From assembly GCA_029203125.1 (NCBI GenBank), contig CP119317.1, positions 2,852,001 to 2,916,000 of the forward strand: DNA of 64,000 nt, written 5' to 3'. Shown here piece after piece: positions 45,032 to 53,963 of the stretch. Below the pieces are notes generated by a model. It was given only the letters and a program-made list of their open reading frames with translations. It searched no databases and was not told where the DNA came from. Position 1 is the first letter of the stretch. Each line of letters opens with the position of its first letter. The DNA comes from Candidatus Cohnella colombiensis (GTDB taxonomy: Bacteria > Bacillota > Bacilli > Paenibacillales > Paenibacillaceae). Position numbers and translations under genes: made by a program.

Positions 45032-46459
45032 TTATTTGTTGCCTTTATTAGCCGCTTTCAACGCATCAAGATTTTTGGTAATGGCATCCTTGGCGGTCGT
45101 TTTGCCGGTCCATACATCCCCCAGAATCGATCCGAGCAACGTATTAAAGTCCGCTGTATGAGCCGTATAATACCAAGCAGCAGGTCTCGCGGCTGACGAT
45201 TGTGCAAAATCGACTACCGCAGACTTGTATTCGGCATACGGAGGGAAGTTTGGATTGTCGACCCATTTATGCGTAAATGATTCATCCTTATACCACTTAT
45301 CCAGCGTAGGCATCCATATTCCCGCTTCAATGAGTCCCCAGCTATTTTCTTCTTGGGCATACCATTTGATCCATTCCATCGCTTCTTTAGGATGTTTAGT
45401 CTGTGAGAAAACTACATTGGCACCGCCCGTGTTGATCGTAACTTTTTCCTTCATGTAAGGCAATACGGCTACGCCATAATTCAGCCCGCCATCTCTGGCT
45501 GTATTCAAGGAAGTTCCTACGTTCCAAGCACCGTTCGTAGCCATTGCAACCGTTCCAGTAATCAAGGTGCGTGAAATGCCATCATCAGTCTGTCCAACGG
45601 ACAGCGGGGCAACGTGATCCTTCAAATACAGATCTGCAACCTTCTGAATCGCCTCGATACTGGCATCGTCCCCAACTTTCACTTCATTCCCATCTTTGGA
45701 ATAGTAGCCACCGCCATTACTAAGCGTCCACGTTTCCAACTGCCACGTCAAATTTTCGATAGATGCGCCATACTGAACGATGCTCTGCGAATCAAAGCCG
45801 TCCTCGTTAGGATGCTTTCCGTTCTTGTCAACCGTCAGCTTCTTGGCCGCATCTACGAACTCGTCCCATGTCCATGCTTTATCCAATGATGCTGGAGGAT
45901 ATGGCACATTCGCTTTGTCGAACATGTCTTTATTGTAATACATGAGGAGGATTTCATTTGCAGCGCTATAAGCTACTGTTTTGCCATCATTTTTGAAAGC
46001 TAGGCTGTCCAGTGGCTTGCTGTCCGTTCCTTCATACATAGTGCTTACATCACTCAGAATGCCCTCTTTGGCCCAATCGAGTACGTTGCCCTCCTGTACC
46101 AAACCTGTGTCCGGCAATTGACCTGCCGTTGCCATCGTATTCAGCTTGGTCTGATACTCTTCCCAAGGAATCGCCATTATTTTTACTTCGATTCTGTCTT
46201 GCGAAGCATTAAACTTGTCAGCTACTAACTGGGTTGTATTCCCTTCTTCATCGCTTCCCCACATTGAATAGATAATCTTGATCTTCTCCGTGTTGGAAGG
46301 CGTATCCGAGGCCGCTTTTGAAGCGTCTCCTCCAGTTGATCCCGATGGTGATGATTTTGGCTCATTCTTTCCACAGGCGATGACACCGAAGACCAATAAA
46401 ACTGAGAGAAGAATTGCCCCGAGTCTCTTTCCTACTTTCATTTTCATTCCTACTTTCAT
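45032..46459 (-). CDS. Sugar ABC transporter substrate-binding lipoprotein
   Basis: 475 residues. The lipoprotein signal ends GVIAC with Cys29; a Ser/Gly/Thr-rich linker precedes the periplasmic-binding-like fold of the extracellular solute-binding family 1 (IIYSMWGSDEEG, NTTQLVADKFNAS, WEEYQTKLNTMATAGQLPD). GGGAGAG precedes the ATG. First gene of the operon with two permeases and GH127, so an L-arabinofuranose-containing oligosaccharide is the likely ligand. Confidence 0.9.
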   Translation of the reverse strand: MKVGMKMKVGKRLGAILLSVLLVFGVIACGKNEPKSSPSGSTGGDASKAASDTPSNTEKIKIIYSMWGSDEEGNTTQLVADKFNASQDRIEVKIMAIPWEEYQTKLNTMATAGQLPDTGLVQEGNVLDWAKEGILSDVSTMYEGTDSKPLDSLAFKNDGKTVAYSAANEILLMYYNKDMFDKANVPYPPASLDKAWTWDEFVDAAKKLTVDKNGKHPNEDGFDSQSIVQYGASIENLTWQLETWTLSNGGGYYSKDGNEVKVGDDASIEAIQKVADLYLKDHVAPLSVGQTDDGISRTLITGTVAMATNGAWNVGTSLNTARDGGLNYGVAVLPYMKEKVTINTGGANVVFSQTKHPKEAMEWIKWYAQEENSWGLIEAGIWMPTLDKWYKDESFTHKWVDNPNFPPYAEYKSAVVDFAQSSAARPAAWYYTAHTADFNTLLGSILGDVWTGKTTAKDAITKNLDALKAANKGNK

Positions 46460-46500
46460 TGCCCCGCTCTCCCTTCATCTTTTGAAAACTTTTTATGTCT

Positions 46501-46552
46501 AACCGTTTAACCCAGCACTTAGGGAATTCCAAGTTATCGAGTTAAACGTTTA
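46501..46552 (-). promoter_or_regulatory. LacI-type half-palindromes upstream of the arabinoside operon
   Basis: TAAACGTTTA (46543-46552) is a perfect palindrome and a weaker AACCGTTTAA lies at 46501-46510. Such CG-centred sites are typical for LacI/CcpA-family proteins; they lie in the promoter region of the binding-protein gene. Confidence 0.45.
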
Positions 46553-46609
46553 GCATCAAAGTATCTGCTCCAAACCTTCAAGCTTTTCTTTTAATTCATG
46601 GCACTAATT

Positions 46610-46625
46610 AAGAAAGCGCTTTAAT
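46610..46625. promoter_or_regulatory. cre-like site (CcpA) between the arabinoside operon and AraC gene
   Basis: AAGAAAGCGCTTTAAT contains the perfect core AAAGCGCTTT and matches the catabolite-responsive consensus with two deviations. Carbon catabolite control of this operon is expected. The remainder of the 411-bp gap shows no gene. Confidence 0.6.
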
Positions 46626-46871
46626 GGAATTGTGACATAAATTACATTAGGAAAAAACAGTTTATTTCAACTTGATTTTTAATATTTTCAACCTTTGTAT
46701 ACGCAGTACGGTATTCGCCGTTAGCCGACATTTGCAAATAAGGAAATGCGGAATTACAGGTTAACACTCCCCGTCAGGAAGCACTTTATTTATACAATAA
46801 TTATGATGTATTATATAAATAGCAACATTTCGTAATTTTTTTTTACTTTTTCAACCTTGGGAGGGATTAGT

Positions 46872-47762
46872 GTGGATTCAGCGATTATTCACTTTATCTC
46901 GCCACCGATTCCGTATTTCGTGGACTGCGGTTACGCCTATTACGGTGTAGGAGATACCCATGTTGACCGGAATTGCATCAACGTATTCGATCTAATTGTT
47001 GTACGCAAAGGGATTCTTCAGATCTGTGAGAACGATCACATCTGGGAAGTCAATGAAGGGGAAGGACTGATCCTTCTTCCGAATGGCCACCATTTTGGAA
47101 GCGCTCCCTGCACAATGGACACGGAAATCATCTGGATTCATTTTCAAACCTTCGGTAGCTGGCGGATGTGCCGTGATATGAATGAATGCCTAGGTAACAA
47201 GCTGGAATTGATCGAGGAACACAAAAAAATAGCGTATCTCAATCACGCTGATGCCTGCTCTATCTTCATCCCCAAACATATGAAGCTGTCGACAAAAGCC
47301 ATGGAGGCGATAGAGACCTTCTTCCAGCAGGAGAATGAGCCACAGTCGCTTCGGAACTGGAAGCGACAAGCTTCCTTTCAGTTGTTCCTGCAGCATCTGG
47401 ATCGCGATCTCGTTTCCCCCACGAACGCCACAGCAATTCGGCTCGCCGAGCAAATTGAGTTATTCATCAGCCAGAACTATGCCAGCGATATTACGAATTC
47501 AGTGCTACAAAAGCAGCTAAACTATCACCCCAATTATTTGGCTAAGGTGATGCTGAAAGTTTACGGAATAACCCCAATGACCTATCTCCAATATTACCGA
47601 CTCGAACAGTCCAAGCGGTTGCTGCTGCAAACCTCCTGGTCTATTGCCCAGATCGCAGATGAGGTGGGTTTCCATCATATCTCGCATTATTCCACCTGCT
47701 TCTCCAAGAAAGAAGGCCTCTCTCCCTCTGGCTTCCGCAGCAAATTCGCTAAGGAACGCTAG
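46872..47762 (+). CDS. AraC family regulator of the arabinoside operon
   Basis: 296 residues: an N-terminal cupin-like sensor domain (~1-150, with VNEGEGLILLPNGHHF) and two C-terminal helix-turn-helix motifs (ITNSVLQKQLNYHPNYLAKV; WSIAQIADEVGFHHISHYST, then CFSKKEGLSPSGFR). The GTG at 46872 is preferred, with GGAGGG six bases upstream; the earlier TTG lies inside that site. It is divergent from the transporter-GH127 operon and probably activates it upon sugar binding. Confidence 0.88.
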   Translation: MDSAIIHFISPPIPYFVDCGYAYYGVGDTHVDRNCINVFDLIVVRKGILQICENDHIWEVNEGEGLILLPNGHHFGSAPCTMDTEIIWIHFQTFGSWRMCRDMNECLGNKLELIEEHKKIAYLNHADACSIFIPKHMKLSTKAMEAIETFFQQENEPQSLRNWKRQASFQLFLQHLDRDLVSPTNATAIRLAEQIELFISQNYASDITNSVLQKQLNYHPNYLAKVMLKVYGITPMTYLQYYRLEQSKRLLLQTSWSIAQIADEVGFHHISHYSTCFSKKEGLSPSGFRSKFAKER

Positions 47763-47826
47763 ATGTGGCGACCTCATCGTACCTATGTATGCTGCGATAT
47801 TGGGTATATTGCCGATTGCAAATTGT

Positions 47827-49203
47827 TCATTGTTCTATGGAAACGTTTAAATTCTTTGTACGGAATTGCAAGCGGTAGAACCAGAAGATACCCACATGCA
47901 TGGCAGCAAGAACGAGATAAATGTCACTGAACAAATAACTGCTCGGATCGACATGCAGCGGATTCCAATGAACAGACGAACTCTGTGCTGCCACAATACC
48001 GTAGACACCTGCAGCCATACCTTGGGCAATGAAGCTGGTCATCGAGAACAACCCCATGCCCACGCCAACCTGATCCTTTGGTAATGTTCGTGAAATCAAA
48101 TTAGACATGGAAACCTGCACGAAAGTTTGGCCTACGTTACCGAATATCAAAAAGAATGAAATCCATAACGGCGAAATTCCCGTAAAGATGGACAATAAGA
48201 CAAAACAAGTGATTAAAGAACCGGAAGCTATAGAGAACAGATAAGTATTGCCTTTCTGGTCCGCCAGTTTCCCGCCTTTTCTCCCCAGAATTGAAGAAGC
48301 TACCGCGGCAGGGACCATGGCGAAACCGATCCAATTGGAATCTAGATGATAAACTTCGGAAAACAGAATTGGAGTTAAGAAATATAAGGATATTCCTATG
48401 CCACTGATGAGAAAGGCAAGTGCCAGTCCTATGGCATACTTCTTGTTATGAAACAGTTGGGGCTGAATAAAAGCTTCTTTAGCCGTACGGATTCGTACGA
48501 TGAAAAGGAATAATGCCGCTAATCCGAAAATCAAATACCACCAGGTTCGATTCGTAACCCCGAGCAGAAGCAACGCAATAGACATAGCGAGTAAGCTTCC
48601 GCCAAGCCAATCGAATTTTCGGGGTGCATCTTTTAATTCATGCTCCAAATATTTGCGATAAAACGGAAGCAATAGCAAAATCAGTAGAGAGGGAAGAAAT
48701 AGCCATCTCCAGTTCGCAAAGCTGACGACAATCGCGGAAATGACAGGTGCAAGTGCGCTTCCTAGCGCAACTCCGACAGCTGACATGCTTAATGCGGAGC
48801 CTCTCTTCTCTAGTGAAAAGTACCTCACAGGGATAATCAGTGCAATGGCCGGAACAGCCGCTGCCCCTGCAGATTGCAGGCACCTTCCAAGAAGTGCATA
48901 CCAGAAAGTCTGGGATACGAGTCCGATGAGAGAACCCGCCGCAAACAACAACAGTCCGAACGTTAATAAGCTCTTCAGTTGGAATCTGTCCGCCAATTTC
49001 CCATAAGTCACGGTTCCGAACGCATAGATTAGTGTATAGGCGGATGACAGCCAGCTCACCTGAGCAAGGCTAAGATGAAACTCCTCGCTAATTTGTGGAA
49101 GCACAACGTTAAACATTAGGGCACTCATCGATGAAATCATAACGGTGAACATCATTAAACGCATTAAGATCGGGCCTTTTTGATGCCGCGGATCAGAATT
49201 CAT
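47827..49203 (-). CDS. MFS drug exporter (TetA(K/L)-like, DHA2/14-TM)
   Basis: 458 residues, about 14 membrane segments, with NVVLPQISEEFHLSLAQVSW and LGRCLQSAGAAAVPA segments and an ALGSALAPVISAIVV antiporter-motif region, as in Gram-positive Tet(L)/QacA-like pumps. AGGAGAG precedes the ATG. A perfect 20-bp palindrome at 49230 lies right upstream, matching the site before the TetR gene, so the TetR protein probably represses it. The compound is unknown. Confidence 0.87.
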   Translation of the reverse strand: MNSDPRHQKGPILMRLMMFTVMISSMSALMFNVVLPQISEEFHLSLAQVSWLSSAYTLIYAFGTVTYGKLADRFQLKSLLTFGLLLFAAGSLIGLVSQTFWYALLGRCLQSAGAAAVPAIALIIPVRYFSLEKRGSALSMSAVGVALGSALAPVISAIVVSFANWRWLFLPSLLILLLLPFYRKYLEHELKDAPRKFDWLGGSLLAMSIALLLLGVTNRTWWYLIFGLAALFLFIVRIRTAKEAFIQPQLFHNKKYAIGLALAFLISGIGISLYFLTPILFSEVYHLDSNWIGFAMVPAAVASSILGRKGGKLADQKGNTYLFSIASGSLITCFVLLSIFTGISPLWISFFLIFGNVGQTFVQVSMSNLISRTLPKDQVGVGMGLFSMTSFIAQGMAAGVYGIVAAQSSSVHWNPLHVDPSSYLFSDIYLVLAAMHVGIFWFYRLQFRTKNLNVSIEQ

Positions 49204-49229
49204 GCTTAATCTCTCCTTTTAGATAATAT

Positions 49230-49249
49230 ATGCAAGTACTTACTTGCAT
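49230..49249 (-). promoter_or_regulatory. Operator before the MFS gene (perfect 20-bp palindrome)
   Basis: ATGCAAGTACTTACTTGCAT: 9-bp arms around CT, 27 bp upstream of the MFS start. Confidence 0.75.
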
Positions 49250-49266
49250 CTTGATTATAAAAAAAG

Positions 49267-49857
49267 CTAGGGGGTCAATGCCCTAGCGAATAGCCGTACA
49301 CTTTCCTCGATAAATTCCTCCAGCCAGTCTTCAGGGAAATCCTCTTTGGCGTTCAGGCTTTTACTAACGAATGCGCCATAATTCATCCACATGAAGGCTT
49401 GTGCCTGCAGTTCAGGATTCGACGTCATCACCTTATCTTGTTCCGACATGGAAATCAGATAGCTCGTTAAAAGCTTTTTCAAATGTTGAGGATGGCGGCC
49501 AGCTTCCTGATAAACCTCTTGCGGGAGATTGCTGCTTCCTTTTTGCGCAATTAGTAATAACTTTTTATTCCGATTCATGAGCTTGTGGTACGTTCGGCTG
49601 ATTATGAGAAGGTCCGAGTGCAGCTCTCCTGTCAGATCTCCATTAAAAAGCTTTGTCATCTCTTCGGCATAATGATAGCGACTAAATGCAGACTCAAGGA
49701 GCTTCTGTTTCGTACCGAAATGACGAAATAACGTGACTTCGTTCACCCCGGCAGCAACAGCAATCTCCTTAGTTGTCGTACCATCATATCCCTTTTCTGC
49801 CATGAGATCGATAGTCGCTAACAGTAGTTTGTCACTTGTACTTTGATTGTCGCTCAT
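49267..49857 (-). CDS. TetR family regulator of the MFS pump
   Basis: 196 residues: TetR helix-turn-helix (LLLATIDLMAEKGYDGTTTK, EIAVAAGVNEVTLFRHFGTK) and a helical ligand domain. AAAGGTGG precedes the ATG. It lies 63 bp upstream of the MFS gene on the same strand. Near-identical operators before both genes support self- and pump-repression. Confidence 0.88.
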   Translation of the reverse strand: MSDNQSTSDKLLLATIDLMAEKGYDGTTTKEIAVAAGVNEVTLFRHFGTKQKLLESAFSRYHYAEEMTKLFNGDLTGELHSDLLIISRTYHKLMNRNKKLLLIAQKGSSNLPQEVYQEAGRHPQHLKKLLTSYLISMSEQDKVMTSNPELQAQAFMWMNYGAFVSKSLNAKEDFPEDWLEEFIEESVRLFARALTP

Positions 49858-49874
49858 TTATATAGCCACCTTTA

Positions 49875-49894
49875 ATGCAAGTACTTACTTACAA
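49875..49894 (-). promoter_or_regulatory. Operator before the TetR gene (variant palindrome)
   Basis: ATGCAAGTACTTACTTACAA shares 18 of 20 bases with the site at 49230, and lies 17 bp upstream of the TetR start. Confidence 0.7.
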
Positions 49895-50280
49895 TATTTA
49901 TTGTATTTAATCCTTGATTCACTGTCAAGAGCAGGAAGTAGTTTTTAAAAAGTAACGCTCGTTTCCGTGAAGACAACAGCGATATCACACCTTTCAGGTA
50001 GCCAAAAATGACCGTTAAAGGTAAGATTCTGAATTTTCTCAATCGTGACGGACATCAATGACCGTCAGACACGAGAAATTATTTATTTTCGCTGTTTTTA
50101 CGTCGTAATGGTCATAGGTGACCATAAGAAAATTGAAATCAACGTATGACAACTTTAACGGGTATTTCTGTCCACTAACTGAAAGTGTTCAACACAAAGA
50201 ACCCCGCTTCCGTGGAAACGAGGTCCTTTTGTGCTCTTTTGAGGTTTTTTTATTGTAATATGGAGCCTAACATAAAAAAA
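49895..50280. repeat. Gene-free region with palindromic repeats and a terminator
   Basis: Holds a large hairpin at 50035-50078 (TTTCTC...TGACGG / CCGTCA...GAGAAA), a second at 50108-50125 (ATGGTCA-TAGG-TGACCAT) and another AATGACCGT copy near 50008. The shared ATGACCGT/GGTCAT words suggest one family of intergenic palindromes. No gene was recognised. Confidence 0.5.
50192..50234 (-). terminator. Terminator of the NCS1 permease gene
   Basis: CACAAAAGGACCTCGTTTCC pairs with a GGAAGCGGGGTTCTTTGTG-type arm on the minus strand, a long stem about 50 bp after the stop, though with a weak T tail. Confidence 0.6.
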
Positions 50281-51717
50281 TCAATTGGACGTAATTCCTT
50301 CGTTGATGCTGACTTTTGTCTCTCTCTTTTCTTTTTTCAGTTGCAAAATCGTTTCATTTGATTCTTTTTTACTGTAGTACTTACCTTTTGTTAAGAAGGC
50401 AAGCATAATTGTAAGTAACGAAGCTAATATAGCAGCAAAGAAAGTTGCCGTATTTTGTAAGAATGGACCCATGTAACCTAATGCAGCAATCGTTCCAAGA
50501 ACACTTGTGATTATTAATGGCACAACCCCTACCGGGTTCCATTTATATAATTTCTCTTGTCTTGCTTCATATTGTTTCGGCGCAAGTTTTAACACCTTTT
50601 TCACAACTAACGCATCTGTCACTAAAATAGCAGCCCACGCCATTAAGAGAACGCCTTGGAATGTCATCAAACTACCTAAATAGTCCAATATCCCGCCAAG
50701 CATTAACGCAATGGATGCGACACCTGAGACAATAACCCAGAATCGACGATCGGGTTTGAAGTGAAATAAATTTTCGAAAAAATTGGACAATGACAGGGAA
50801 GCACTATAAATATTGGTGACGTTAATACGTAACTGTGTCAACATCGTAAAAATGACTCCACCTAGTCCAAGAAGTGTGACAATGTATATCCCTGGATTAG
50901 ATTCACCTAATTTAACTCCAAACCATACCCCAAGTAAACCCATGACACCAAAACAGAATATTTGAGGAATAAATCCAATCATAATGGACCCCATTTTAAT
51001 ATCTTTTGGTTTCAGGAAACGCGCGTAGTCTGAAGCAATTAAAGCTGTTAATCCCATAATACCGTGTTGCATTCCTATGCATAACAGTAATGCTGTTCCA
51101 CCAATCTGCACACCATCTGGTAAATACGCCCAAAAATGCCCCTCGAATTTCGATGGTGTATTGAAAACAACAAAGATTGTAATGATTAAAAAGATACCGA
51201 AGATAGGTAATGACAATTTTTGTAGTTTGTCTAATTGTTTAATACCGAACCAATTTAGCGGGATGACAATCGATCCAAATACGATAATGAGAAGCCATAT
51301 AGGAATAGCGGGGAAATATGCATGTACTGCGGCTACGAGAATCATACCTTCAAATGCACAGTACATAATAAAATTCGATGCGTATATTAATGAAGTTAAC
51401 GATGCACCTATATATCCAAAGCCTTGTCTGGACATGAGGTTGACGTTCATCCCTGATTTCGCAGATAAATAAGCAATTACTGTACCTAAGACTCCGGCAA
51501 TCACGATGGCATATATCGCTGAAATAATAGCGTTCATCGCGCCAAACTGAAGAGCCATAACACTGCCAGTTTGAAAATAAAATATTGCGGTGGCAATTCC
51601 AAACGTTATGTTGGTTACACTAAACCAACCCATGTTCCGTTTTTCTTTTGGGACTTGATCAAATGAATAATCGTCTTTTACTTGTTCTTGGGGAGCCGAT
51701 GTTCGGACTACACTCAT
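50281..51717 (-). CDS. NCS1 family purine/cytosine permease-like transporter
   Basis: 478 residues with 12 membrane segments and the NCS1 pattern: an N-terminal NMGWFSVTNITFGIATAIFY segment, SAKSGMNVNLMSRQGFGYIG and a C-terminal YKWNPVGVVPLIITS region. It most resembles CodB-type cytosine/purine-related base importers. The ATG at 51717 follows AAGGAAG; the open frame extends to 51834 but without a ribosome site. Base composition looks more AT-rich than the flanking MFS gene. No catabolic gene is adjacent, so the base is unknown. Confidence 0.8.
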   Translation of the reverse strand: MSVVRTSAPQEQVKDDYSFDQVPKEKRNMGWFSVTNITFGIATAIFYFQTGSVMALQFGAMNAIISAIYAIVIAGVLGTVIAYLSAKSGMNVNLMSRQGFGYIGASLTSLIYASNFIMYCAFEGMILVAAVHAYFPAIPIWLLIIVFGSIVIPLNWFGIKQLDKLQKLSLPIFGIFLIITIFVVFNTPSKFEGHFWAYLPDGVQIGGTALLLCIGMQHGIMGLTALIASDYARFLKPKDIKMGSIMIGFIPQIFCFGVMGLLGVWFGVKLGESNPGIYIVTLLGLGGVIFTMLTQLRINVTNIYSASLSLSNFFENLFHFKPDRRFWVIVSGVASIALMLGGILDYLGSLMTFQGVLLMAWAAILVTDALVVKKVLKLAPKQYEARQEKLYKWNPVGVVPLIITSVLGTIAALGYMGPFLQNTATFFAAILASLLTIMLAFLTKGKYYSKKESNETILQLKKEKRETKVSINEGITSN

Positions 51718-52067
51718 GTAATCTTCCTTTCTTAATGCTCCACATTCTGCCCCTTCCTTAGTTTTATTCTCACATTCATACACCCCCTTTAAGTTTGAAT
51801 TCCTAGGAGGAACAGATTGTGAATAATAACGCATGTATTAAAAAACCTACATACTATTGTCACATAGTTGGTTGACATAAATCAAGTTTCTACAAAAGAC
51901 AATATGTCAATAAGCCTTGAATATTAAGATTTCATCTCCATTTAGGCACACAATTTTATTGTTTTATCATGTATAAAAGTACAAATGAATCCGTTGTCAA
52001 AACAGGTAAAGAGAGCTTCTAAAGCTCTCTTTAGGTTGGTTGCATTAACCCTTCAATGGGCTGGTCC
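51718..52067. other. Intergenic region upstream of the NCS1 gene
   Basis: About 350 bp without a credible gene. It contains a TTGACATAAATCAA sequence at 51872 that resembles an FNR box with one mismatch and the hairpin that ends the FliD-like operon. The promoter of the NCS1 gene should be here but I could not fix it. Confidence 0.3.
52007..52033 (-). terminator. Terminator of the FliD-like operon
   Basis: TAAAGAGAGCTT and AAGCTCTCTTTA, a 12-bp perfect stem with a 3-base loop, 35 bp after the FliD-like stop. Confidence 0.75.
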
Positions 52068-53324
52068 TTAATAAAGCGAATTTACAATCCATCCTCTTGC
52101 CTGTGTCGGCGTAGCTATTTGCATCGATGACTGGTACATCGCGAATTGCTGCAGCTGGCGAGCCTTCGAGTTCAACAAGCTGCTTGCCGGGACTTCATTG
52201 TATCTTTCCGCTACTGATGATAGACGATCAGCTAGGCCATAGTTGCCGCTAATCGCTTTCGTTGTTTGTTCGAAATTTGAGCTTAAGCTCTTCTTAAGCT
52301 GCTCTTCATCCAGCTTGAGCGTACCATCGCCGTTACGGTGAATACCTATTCTCTCATAGGTAGACGAGCCCACTAACGATTCCATGCTTTTACGGACAGA
52401 TGAATTCATAACTCCACCAGCTTCTTTCAAACGAGCATGCATCGCATTGTAACTCGTCACCAGATCTTTAACTTGCGCGATGACTTTGTCTTCATCCGGT
52501 TTGATTTGAATTTTCACAGCATCCACTGAAGAGGCCACTAGTGTCGCCGTAGCTTTGCCCTTCTCCAGATCAATCGTGTTCGACTGCGACGTTTGAGTTG
52601 CGCCGCCGTTCACGCTGTAGGACGCATTGGATGCAAGTTGCGTTGCATTCTTAACGCCGGTTGCCGACATCGCATTTCCGGTAACATCTTCAACCTCGAA
52701 AGCCTGATCCGCTCCTGTCTTGTCGCTGCTTAACTCTAGCTTCTTATTGCCTGTTTTATCATCCGTTACAATACTAGCGGTTACGCCCGTCTTCGATGCA
52801 TTGACCGCATCTTTCAGCTTGGTCAGCGCTTGATCATTCGTATCATTATCGGAGATAAAAGCCGATACCTTCGTAGTCTTGCCACCTATCGTAATGTTGA
52901 ACTGATTGGTGCCTTTGCTCACAATAGACGGGTTTGCTTTAGACAATAGTGTTCCACTGTTCGTTTGAGAAGTCGCGATCGCATTCACTTTAACTTCATA
53001 AGTTTTGCTTGCAGCTCCGGCAGATGCAATTGCAGTAACCTTCTTACTGTCCGATGATTCCGCCGTCCTTGCTTGGATAGATGAACTTTCCTTCTGCATC
53101 AACTTTAGCGCCGATGCTTGCATATCCTGCGCAGATTTCAAGAAATTCACAATCCCAGTTGCTGCTGTCTTGACATATTGCTCATAAGTCTTGCTCTTCG
53201 AAACGAACATTGAGAATAAAGATGGGTTCGCACTTAGACGATTAGAAGACAGGAAACTCAAAGGCACTGTTCTGTTAATCGGATACATCGAGTTAATTGA
53301 GTTATTCGAGTTAATTGATAACAT
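52068..53324 (-). CDS. FliD-like (flagellar cap family) protein, orphan
   Basis: 418 residues, shorter than most FliD proteins. The central part has the FliD/hook-associated features: a KTYEVKVNAIATSQTNSGTL strand region, flagellin-IN-like DQALTKLKDAVNASKTGVTA and a C-terminal LVTSYNAMHARLKEAGGVMN followed by IGIHRNGDGTLKLDEEQLKK, which is the typical FliD C domain. Helical ends should form the coiled stalk. There are no flagellar genes around. It follows a 143-residue gene in an operon under the shared regulatory block at 53907. It may cap an alternative filament or be a surface protein using the FliD fold. Confidence 0.7.
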   Translation of the reverse strand: MLSINSNNSINSMYPINRTVPLSFLSSNRLSANPSLFSMFVSKSKTYEQYVKTAATGIVNFLKSAQDMQASALKLMQKESSSIQARTAESSDSKKVTAIASAGAASKTYEVKVNAIATSQTNSGTLLSKANPSIVSKGTNQFNITIGGKTTKVSAFISDNDTNDQALTKLKDAVNASKTGVTASIVTDDKTGNKKLELSSDKTGADQAFEVEDVTGNAMSATGVKNATQLASNASYSVNGGATQTSQSNTIDLEKGKATATLVASSVDAVKIQIKPDEDKVIAQVKDLVTSYNAMHARLKEAGGVMNSSVRKSMESLVGSSTYERIGIHRNGDGTLKLDEEQLKKSLSSNFEQTTKAISGNYGLADRLSSVAERYNEVPASSLLNSKARQLQQFAMYQSSMQIATPTQARGWIVNSLY

Positions 53325-53401
53325 CCTCCGTCTACCCCTCCATAATATCGCACAATATAAAATGTTATTTTCTGCTTCAACATTAATTTGCTACGGTTTC
53401 A

Positions 53402-53833
53402 TCATCGTAATTTACGGGGCTCGTATCCATCTGACCTCAGTGAGGCGTACTTGCTCGATCGCACGAACTCGCGATGGGCTTCCTGAATCGCGTTCGTGCG
53501 CATCAGCAGCTCCTCGGAATTACCATGCTTCAGTTGCCCGGCAATCTGAATCAGCTTGAACGTGTTGTAATTGTTCGCATCCGCCTTGCTACGGCAAAAC
53601 TTCAATGCGTCCTCATACGCTTGACGTTCCATCGAGAGGCTCATTGCTTGATCATGTAGATTGGCATCATGTCGCTGTAAATAGTCCATTTCGTCGGTGC
53701 GTAGCTTCTTGCCTTGCATGAGTATATTTCGAATAGATGCCAAACGCGACTGTTCCTGCACCCTGCATGCGTCCTTCCATTGCTGCATCGCCTTGAAATA
53801 ATCACTAACCGGCTGCACGGATTTTATATTCAC
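53402..53833 (-). CDS. Helical protein of unknown function, FliD-like operon
   Basis: 143 residues, strongly helical and charged (WKDACRVQEQSRLASIRNIL, LHDQAMSLSMERQAYEDALK), no signal peptide. GTG start at 53833 behind GGGGGG. It lies 77 bp upstream of the FliD-like gene on the same strand and is the first gene after the regulatory block. In flagellar systems FliD has a small helical export chaperone (FliT); a similar partner role here is a guess from position, size and helicity. Confidence 0.55.
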   Translation of the reverse strand: MNIKSVQPVSDYFKAMQQWKDACRVQEQSRLASIRNILMQGKKLRTDEMDYLQRHDANLHDQAMSLSMERQAYEDALKFCRSKADANNYNTFKLIQIAGQLKHGNSEELLMRTNAIQEAHREFVRSSKYASLRSDGYEPRKLR

Positions 53834-53906
53834 ATCATTCCCCCCTAATTACAAAATCGTCACATGCAACGATGCCTTGGACCAAGGATCTGGTTGTATA
53901 TACCTA

Positions 53907-53960
53907 ATTTTACATGGTAGATTAGCCCATTTGTGAAATGTAAAGAAAACTTTAAGTTCG
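53907..53960 (-). promoter_or_regulatory. Shared regulatory block, copy B (FliD-like operon)
   Basis: Minus strand AACTTAAAG-TTTT-CTTTACATT, then AATCTACCATG and a TAAAAT -10. It begins 3 bp after the stop of response regulator 1 and reads into the 143-residue/FliD-like operon. Confidence 0.75.
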
Positions 53961-53963
53961 CGC

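Noticed and set aside
46857..46871. TTG at 46857 as AraC start
   Set aside because: It overlaps the only ribosome site (GGAGGG); the GTG at 46872 has correct spacing.
51872..51885. FNR/ANR box TTGACATAAATCAA
   Set aside because: One mismatch to the proteobacterial consensus; Firmicute Fnr/ArcR sites usually have TGTGA/TCACA arms, and the adjacent gene has no clear anaerobic role.
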